Of a stretch of 35,638 nucleotides of DNA, positions 29,077-35,638 are shown one piece after another. The notes under the pieces were generated by a model that did not search any database, was not told the DNA's origin, and saw nothing but the letters and a program-made list of their open reading frames with translations. Made by a program: the position numbers and the translations under genes. Position 1 is the first letter of the stretch, and each line of letters starts with the position of its first letter. The DNA lies in assembly GCA_002938035.1 (NCBI GenBank), contig PTLH01000008.1, positions 1 through 35,638 on the forward strand. The letters run 5' to 3'. Source of the DNA: Alphaproteobacteria bacterium MarineAlpha3_Bin6. GTDB taxonomy: Bacteria > Pseudomonadota > Alphaproteobacteria > Rhodospirillales > UBA2165.

Positions 29077-29829
29077 ATGAAGGTCGTTGTCGCAGTAAAG
29101 CGGGTAATTGATTACAACGTAAAAGTCCGTGTAAAATCGGATAACAGCGGCGTTGAAACGGCTAATGTCAAAATGTCGATGAACCCTTTCGATGAAATTG
29201 CTGTGGAAGAGGGCGTCCGCATGCGGGAGGCAGGTGTAGCTCGCGAGCTTATCGCTGTTTCAATGGGACCCCAGCAAAGTAAAGAAACCATCCGAACGGC
29301 ACTGGCAATGGGCAGTGACCGTGGGATCCACGTGCTTCACCCAGATGCACTTGAACCTTTGATGGTAGCCAAGCTCATGGCAGCTATTATCCGTAAAGAG
29401 GCCCCGGATATAGTGATTCTTGGAAAACAGGCCATTGATGATGATAGTAGTCAAACGGGTCAAATGCTTGCTGCACTGCTAGGTTGGGCGCAGGGAACTT
29501 TCGCATCAAAACTTGATTTTGAAGGCGAATTTGTTGCAGTTACCCGTGAGATTGACGGCGGATTGGAAACTATTAAATTAAAATTACCAGCCATCATTAC
29601 TACTGATTTACGCCTGAATACGCCACGTTATGCATCCCTTCCCAATATCATGAAAGCAAAGAAAAAACCAATTGAAGAAACCTCTCCAGGCGATTTAGGT
29701 GTCGACGTAACACCTCGTTTAATAACAGTTAAAGTGGTGGAACCTGCAAAACGCCAAGCGGGCGTTAAGGTTGAGAACGTTGAAGAACTAGTCGAAAAAC
29801 TCCGTAATGAGGCAAAGGTTATCTCATGA
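29077..29829 (+). CDS. etfB: Electron transfer flavoprotein beta subunit
   Basis: [53 protein letters not shown]...[33 protein letters not shown]. Confidence 0.96.
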   Translation: MKVVVAVKRVIDYNVKVRVKSDNSGVETANVKMSMNPFDEIAVEEGVRMREAGVARELIAVSMGPQQSKETIRTALAMGSDRGIHVLHPDALEPLMVAKLMAAIIRKEAPDIVILGKQAIDDDSSQTGQMLAALLGWAQGTFASKLDFEGEFVAVTREIDGGLETIKLKLPAIITTDLRLNTPRYASLPNIMKAKKKPIEETSPGDLGVDVTPRLITVKVVEPAKRQAGVKVENVEELVEKLRNEAKVIS

Positions 29830-30758
29830 CTGTCCTTGTTTATGCCGATCATGACAATAATGATCTAAAGGGAGCTAACTATAATACGATAACTGCTGCG
29901 TCCCTTTTGGGGGAAGTACACATACTCGTTGCAGGTGAAAATTGCCGACACGTTGCGGAGCAAGCCGCTGCCGTCGATGGGGTCACCAAGGTTATCATTG
30001 CTGACAATCCCCAATACGCCCATCCGCTAGCTGAAATGTTAACACCCCTCATTCAGTCCATCTCTGGAAATTACAGCCATATACTCGCGCCATCGACCAC
30101 GGTAGGAAAAAATCTCTTGCCAAGGCTCGCGGCATTACTCGATGTGCAACAATTATCGGATATTTCTGGAATTATTGACAGCGATACATTTGAACGGCCC
30201 ATATACGCAGGAAATGCCATCGCAACAGTCAAATCGACTGATGCCAGAAAAGTTATAACAGTTCGGACAACTGCCTTTGACGCAGCTGCGATCGGGTCTG
30301 TCCCCGCGGACATCCAGGAAATTTCTGTGACCGAACCCTCTATTCTTTCAACGTTCATTGACACGGAATTGACCCAATTGGATAGGCCAGAGTTGACTGC
30401 CGCCAAGGTGATAATATCTGGCGGGCGTGGAATGCAAAGTGGAGAGAATTTTATAATTTTAGAAAAAGTAGCCAATATTTTAGGTGCTGCCGTGGGAGCC
30501 TCTAGAGCCGCGGTTGATTCCGGTTTTGTTTCCAATGACTATCAGGTCGGCCAGACAGGCAAGATTGTCGCGCCAGATCTTTACATCGCTGTGGGAATTT
30601 CCGGGGCCATCCAACATCTTGCTGGGATGAAAGATAGCAAAGTCATTGTTGCTATCAACAAGGACGAGGATGCACCAATTTTTCAAGTTGCCGACTACGG
30701 ACTAGTTGCGGATTTATTTAAAGCTGTTCCCGAACTGGAAGCAGAACTAAAGAAATAG
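29826..30758 (+). CDS. etfA: Electron transfer flavoprotein alpha subunit
   Basis: [108 protein letters not shown] overlap with etfB. Confidence 0.96.
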   Translation: MTVLVYADHDNNDLKGANYNTITAASLLGEVHILVAGENCRHVAEQAAAVDGVTKVIIADNPQYAHPLAEMLTPLIQSISGNYSHILAPSTTVGKNLLPRLAALLDVQQLSDISGIIDSDTFERPIYAGNAIATVKSTDARKVITVRTTAFDAAAIGSVPADIQEISVTEPSILSTFIDTELTQLDRPELTAAKVIISGGRGMQSGENFIILEKVANILGAAVGASRAAVDSGFVSNDYQVGQTGKIVAPDLYIAVGISGAIQHLAGMKDSKVIVAINKDEDAPIFQVADYGLVADLFKAVPELEAELKK

Positions 30759-30763
30759 AACGT

Positions 30764-30793
30764 TAAAAAAATCTGTTTTGTTCTGAAACAGAT
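30764..30793 (-). terminator. Hairpin plus U-tract, terminator-like on the minus strand
   Basis: Minus strand: ATCTGTTT-cagaaca-AAACAGAT followed by a T-tract (TTTTTT); 8-bp perfect stem. Confidence 0.45.
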
Positions 30794-30812
30794 ACAAGGT
30801 AATACTCTCAGT

Positions 30813-31694
30813 ATGACAAATATTATAAAAAATGTTGGTGTTATTGGTGCAGGCAAAATGGGTGTGGGTATAGCACACGTGTGTGCAGCATCAGGTTTCA
30901 ATATTAAGCTAGTCGATATTTCTGACGAAATTTTATCAGAGGCTAAAAATACCATTGAACAAAACCTCTCGAAGCTCGTTAAGCGTGGCAGGATGAGTGA
31001 AGATCAAAAGCAGATTACACTCCAAAATGTTAGTATCAGTTCAGAGATCAAAACCCTTGCAGATTGTGATCTCGTAATCGAAGCAGCAACTGAAGACGAG
31101 AATGTAAAAAAATTAATTTATGATAAAATTTGTCCAATATTGAGGGATGACACAATTCTTGCAACCAACTCTTCGTCCATTTCCATTACACGCCTAGCAG
31201 CCCAGACTGACAGGCCAGAAAAATTTATGGGGGTGCACTTTATGAACCCGGCACCCTTAATGGAGTTAATTGAACTAATAAATGGAATTGCAACAGAACA
31301 AACGATTTTTGATATAATTCACCAATTCGCACTAAAACTTGGAAAAACGCCAGTTTGTTCTGAGGATTTTCCCGCGTTTATCGTAAACCGTATCCTACTA
31401 CCTATGGTAAACGAAGCGGTTTACACTCTCTATGAAGGAGTTGGTTCCGTAGAGGCCATTGACACTTCAATGAAACTTGGCGCTCACCACCCTATGGGTC
31501 CCTTGGAATTGGCAGACTTCATTGGACTGGATACATGCCTTTCAGTCATGCAGGTTTTGCATGATGGCCTTGCGGACACTAAATACCGCCCCTGCCCTCT
31601 TCTTGTTAAATATGTGGAGGCAGGCTGGCTTGGCCGCAAAACAGGTCGCGGCTTCTATGATTATTCTGAAGACAAACCCCGACCGACACGGTAA
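30813..31694 (+). CDS. 3-hydroxybutyryl-CoA / 3-hydroxyacyl-CoA dehydrogenase
   Basis: VGVIGAGKMGVGIAHVCAASGFNIKLVDIS...DCDLVIEAATEDENVKK...ATNSSSISITRLA...GVHFMNPAPLMELIELI...DFPAFIVNRILLPMVNEAV...GRKTGRGFYDY. Confidence 0.95.
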   Translation: MTNIIKNVGVIGAGKMGVGIAHVCAASGFNIKLVDISDEILSEAKNTIEQNLSKLVKRGRMSEDQKQITLQNVSISSEIKTLADCDLVIEAATEDENVKKLIYDKICPILRDDTILATNSSSISITRLAAQTDRPEKFMGVHFMNPAPLMELIELINGIATEQTIFDIIHQFALKLGKTPVCSEDFPAFIVNRILLPMVNEAVYTLYEGVGSVEAIDTSMKLGAHHPMGPLELADFIGLDTCLSVMQVLHDGLADTKYRPCPLLVKYVEAGWLGRKTGRGFYDYSEDKPRPTR

Positions 31695-31730
31695 ACGAGC
31701 TAATTGCCGGGATAAAATAAAAGTCGACTT

Positions 31731-32852
<1,122 letters not shown>

Positions 32853-32859
32853 CTATTTA

Positions 32860-32864
32860 GAATC
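32860..32864. promoter_or_regulatory. GANTC (GAATC) site in the ccrM upstream region
   Basis: GAATC 47 nt upstream of the preferred ccrM ATG. Confidence 0.4.
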
Positions 32865-32907
32865 AATAACCTCTATATTTTTTTCTTTCCAACATATGGC
32901 ATTAAAC

Positions 32908-33585
32908 TCAACTTTTACTCAAGATCTTGATAATTGGAGCGTAGCTTTTACGGTGATGTTCGGTGACCCCAAGACGTTCTAGCGCCATTTTATGCTCTTG
33001 GGTACCATAACCAGCGTTTCGCTCCCAGCCATAACCTGTGAAGGTTTTGGCCAAGTTTACCATGATATTATCTCTGGTAACCTTGGCAACGATTGACGCG
33101 GCAGCAATCGAAAGTGAACGGCTGTCTCCTTTCACCACATACTCGCCAGGATAGGGTAAATCCGGCACCTTATTGCCATCCACAATAACGTAGCCGGGTT
33201 TTTGTGGCAGATCGGAAATGGCCCGCGCCATGGCGAGAAAACTTGCCTCTAGAATGTTAAGTCTATCTATTTCATTAACATCGGCTATACCGACCCCAAT
33301 TGAAGCGCAAGTGGGCAACATCTCAAATAGCGTTTGACGTTTTCTAACAGTAAGCTTTTTTGAATCGTCCAATTCGGACCGCAGAGGGGGTATTAAATTA
33401 TCAGCCTCTAATATCACTGCACCGGCGACTACAGGCCCGGCCCAAGATCCACGTCCCGCCTCATCAACTCCAGCAATAAAGAAATGGCCCTTAGAACGAG
33501 CTGAATCCTCTACAGAGAAATCAGGCACTTTTTGAAACTTTTTTTTCTGGATTCTTTTTCCCAAGAGGATTATCGTTAGCTGCAT
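32908..33585 (-). CDS. rnhB: Ribonuclease HII
   Basis: FFIAGVDEAGRGSWAGPVVAGAVIL...LDDSKKLTVRKRQTLFE...IVDGNKVPDLPYPGEYVVKGDSRSLSIAAASIVAKVTRD; start may be the GTG at 33528 instead of the ATG at 33585. Confidence 0.94.
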   Translation of the reverse strand: MQLTIILLGKRIQKKKFQKVPDFSVEDSARSKGHFFIAGVDEAGRGSWAGPVVAGAVILEADNLIPPLRSELDDSKKLTVRKRQTLFEMLPTCASIGVGIADVNEIDRLNILEASFLAMARAISDLPQKPGYVIVDGNKVPDLPYPGEYVVKGDSRSLSIAAASIVAKVTRDNIMVNLAKTFTGYGWERNAGYGTQEHKMALERLGVTEHHRKSYAPIIKILSKS

Positions 33586-34960
33586 TTATTTTTTGGCGTG
33601 AAGATAGATGCTTCGTAAAACGGGCAGCTAAGTAGTTAAGTTTGTTAATCAATTCTGTTAAATATTTTTTTTCTATCCCCTTTTTTAGACGACGAATGAC
33701 CAACGCACATTTTGGTCGAATCTTCAATGAAGCGGCGGCGATGAAATCAGCCTCATAACTATATACAAACGTCATGACTTCCCGAAGAGTAACAACACTC
33801 CCGGTTATTTTGTGAAGACGCCTAGCTGTTACCACCCAAAAAGGACTCACTGCAAGGCTCAACACGGTGACTGCTACGACGAGGCGGAGCACGTCTTCCC
33901 CAATCAATCCGGCTTCTAGTCCCGCCTTTGACAAGAGAAATGAAAACTCCCCAATCTGAGATAAAACAACACTAACCATAAATGCCTGTGGCCAAGGTTG
34001 ACCAAGCAATTTAAGAATTGCTGTATTCATCGCTGTTTTAAAGATGGTCACGACAAAAAGTAAAACCAATACTGTACCGAGGTTAGCAATAATAAAAGGC
34101 AGATCAATAAGTAGTCCGATAGAGAGGAAAAAAACCATCATCAGAATACTTTGGATTGGCCGCGTACTACCAACAAAGGCAGGCCTTTCTCCACTATTTC
34201 CAAGCACCAACCCCGCTAAGAACGCACCGTAGGCTGGGGACAAACCTAACAAACCAGATATCGCCGCTGCCCCAAAACATAAAGCCAAAGCACCCAGTGG
34301 AGTGAGATCTACATTCTGAACGACATTTGAAAGAAACGGCAAATGTACCTTGCCGCCTTTAGCCAGATACCACATTAACATAACCATTATGAGAATGGAC
34401 CCAATGAGCACCAGGAGACCCTGATAATTGGTCTCACCAACAGAGATGATGCCAAGTACAAGTATTATGGGTATGAAAGCCAAATCCTGTGCAATCAAAA
34501 TCCCAACAGATAAAATACCCGTACGGGTTTTTAGCTCATTTGTGTCTTCTAGAATTTTAATTCCAATAGCGGTGCTTGAAAGAGCAATGACAAATCCCAA
34601 CAGAATTGACATGCCAAAACTCCAGCCCAGTAGAGATGATAGAAGCAAGGTTAATGATCCTGCAGCTAATATTTGAATCGAGGTTGCTATCAGCACAAAT
34701 TTCCAAAGTCGTAGGAATAGACGTATCGAGAGTTCCATCCCTATGACAAAGAGCAGCATCAATACACCAAGCTCTGCAATCGTATCTATCTGTTCCCTGT
34801 CCTCGACAATACCGAAGGCCGTCGGACCTAACAGTAACCCTGCGAGTATGTAACCTACAAAAGCAGGCTGCTTAACCCGCTCCATAGTCATACCGCAGAC
34901 TAGGGCCGCCAGTGCCACGATTGCGATGCCGGTCAGATTGGAATGTGCGAACGCATCCAT
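33521..34960 (-). CDS. CPA2 family monovalent cation:proton antiporter (KefB-like transmembrane domain)
   Basis: VKQPAFVGYILAGLLLGPTAFGIVED...LGVLMLLFVIGMELS...ALSSTAIGIKILEDTNELKTRTG..; about 12 hydrophobic segments. Confidence 0.88.
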   Translation of the reverse strand: MDAFAHSNLTGIAIVALAALVCGMTMERVKQPAFVGYILAGLLLGPTAFGIVEDREQIDTIAELGVLMLLFVIGMELSIRLFLRLWKFVLIATSIQILAAGSLTLLLSSLLGWSFGMSILLGFVIALSSTAIGIKILEDTNELKTRTGILSVGILIAQDLAFIPIILVLGIISVGETNYQGLLVLIGSILIMVMLMWYLAKGGKVHLPFLSNVVQNVDLTPLGALALCFGAAAISGLLGLSPAYGAFLAGLVLGNSGERPAFVGSTRPIQSILMMVFFLSIGLLIDLPFIIANLGTVLVLLFVVTIFKTAMNTAILKLLGQPWPQAFMVSVVLSQIGEFSFLLSKAGLEAGLIGEDVLRLVVAVTVLSLAVSPFWVVTARRLHKITGSVVTLREVMTFVYSYEADFIAAASLKIRPKCALVIRRLKKGIEKKYLTELINKLNYLAARFTKHLSSRQKINAANDNPLGKKNPEKKVSKSA

Positions 34961-35001
34961 TCCGAAATTCTATATGTCTAATGTGTCTGGAAAGTTAAAA
35001 T

Positions 35002-35370
35002 TTAGGTCGAGATGGCTAATTTAGGAAATATATGTAACCCATCAGGCCCCAGCGGCAATTCCTCCGCCCTTAACACCGCATTAATTGGCAGGTCACCGTA
35101 AAGATGCGGGAACAACTCGTCACCTCTTGCGGCCTCCCATTTCAAGGATGGTTCTAACAGCTCTCCATCCACCGTTAGCAACACCAGTCCTTTCTGTCCA
35201 GCGCGATGCTTAGCTGCACTTTCAATCACTTGGTTAGAGGCTGAAAAATGAATGTATCCGTCTTTCTTATCCTGAGATGAACCGGAATACATGCCTCTCT
35301 CGATAGCAGAATGCCATTCATCGCTCCGACAAATATGAAAGATAATCTTATTTTCCATACTACATTTCAT
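35002..35370 (-). CDS. DUF952 domain-containing protein
   Basis: IIFHICRSDEWHSAIERGMYSGSSQDKKDGYIHFSASNQVIESAAKHRAGQKGLVLLTVD...LKWEAARGDELFPHLYGDLPINAVLRAEELPLGPDG. Confidence 0.85.
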   Translation of the reverse strand: MKCSMENKIIFHICRSDEWHSAIERGMYSGSSQDKKDGYIHFSASNQVIESAAKHRAGQKGLVLLTVDGELLEPSLKWEAARGDELFPHLYGDLPINAVLRAEELPLGPDGLHIFPKLAIST

Positions 35371-35638
35371 TTGGCGAGGCGTTTGTGCAATGCCTGTAAA
35401 TATTTGAGATCCATTTTTTCAAATTCACCTTCTTTAATATCGATCTTATATTCTTCCAACTCCTTTTTGGTTTCCGCCGAAACCCCCAACTCAGAAATCT
35501 GATTAATTAAGGATAGCGCTTCCTTTTTTTCTTCTTCGCTTAAAGGGGGCTCCTCCTCTTCCTTCTCCTCTTCCTTCTCCTCTTCCTTCTCCTCTTCCTT
35601 CTCCTCTTCCTCCTCCTCTTCCTTCTCCTCTTCCTCCT
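35367..35638 (-). CDS. Partial hypothetical protein, C-terminal part with Glu/Lys tandem repeat
   Basis: Open minus-strand frame from the window edge: ...(EEEK)n...EEPPLSEEEKKEALSLINQISELGVSAETKKELEEYKIDIKEGEFEKMDLKYLQALHKRLAK*; stop overlaps the first ATG of the DUF952 gene (ATGA). Confidence 0.7.
   Translation of the reverse strand, partial: EEEEKEEEEEEEKEEEKEEEKEEEKEEEEPPLSEEEKKEALSLINQISELGVSAETKKELEEYKIDIKEGEFEKMDLKYLQALHKRLAK
35549..35638. repeat. 12-bp homopyrimidine/homopurine tandem repeat (CCTTCTCCTCTT)n, at least 7 units, truncated by the window end
   Basis: Units at 35561, 35573, 35585, 35597, 35609 (one substitution) and 35621, preceded by a degenerate unit at 35549 and followed by a partial unit. 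Confidence 0.9.

Noticed and set aside
30071-30535. 154-aa minus-strand ORF
   Set aside because: Antisense to etfA; no family features.
35549-35638. Regular repeats considered as a CRISPR array
   Set aside because: 12-bp contiguous units with no spacers; in-frame amino-acid repeat instead.

Overview
The window reads as a low-to-moderate GC chromosomal segment from an alphaproteobacterium, probably an uncultured marine or Rhodospirillales-like lineage. That placement is inferred from gene content (CcrM, ftsEX-ydcF-plsC, argH-lptM-lysA, a cobalamin adenosyltransferase-etfBA-hbd cluster, DUF2125). Most of it is housekeeping metabolism: korAB, metXW, hisC-tyrC, a MarR regulator with a benzoate-CoA-ligase-family enzyme, pepP, argH, lysA, ftsEX, plsC, class II RNR nrdJ, etfBA, hbd, ccrM, rnhB and a CPA2 antiporter. 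I found no rRNA, tRNA, CRISPR array, transposon, phage module or recognisable defence island. The items most worth a second look are: (1) a SAM-II-like pseudoknot candidate upstream of metX; (2) an nrdJ leader with a good sigma70-type promoter, a strong Shine-Dalgarno placed about 65 nt too early, mini-ORFs and competing hairpins; (3) a mirror-symmetric homopurine/homopyrimidine 12-bp tandem array running off the right edge inside a coding region; (4) a small LptM-like lipoprotein between argH and lysA that the ORF track missed; (5) an FGE/SUMF1-fold protein lacking the catalytic cysteines; (6) a minus-strand terminator-like hairpin between two plus-strand genes. I see no clear evidence for a wholly new multi-gene system.
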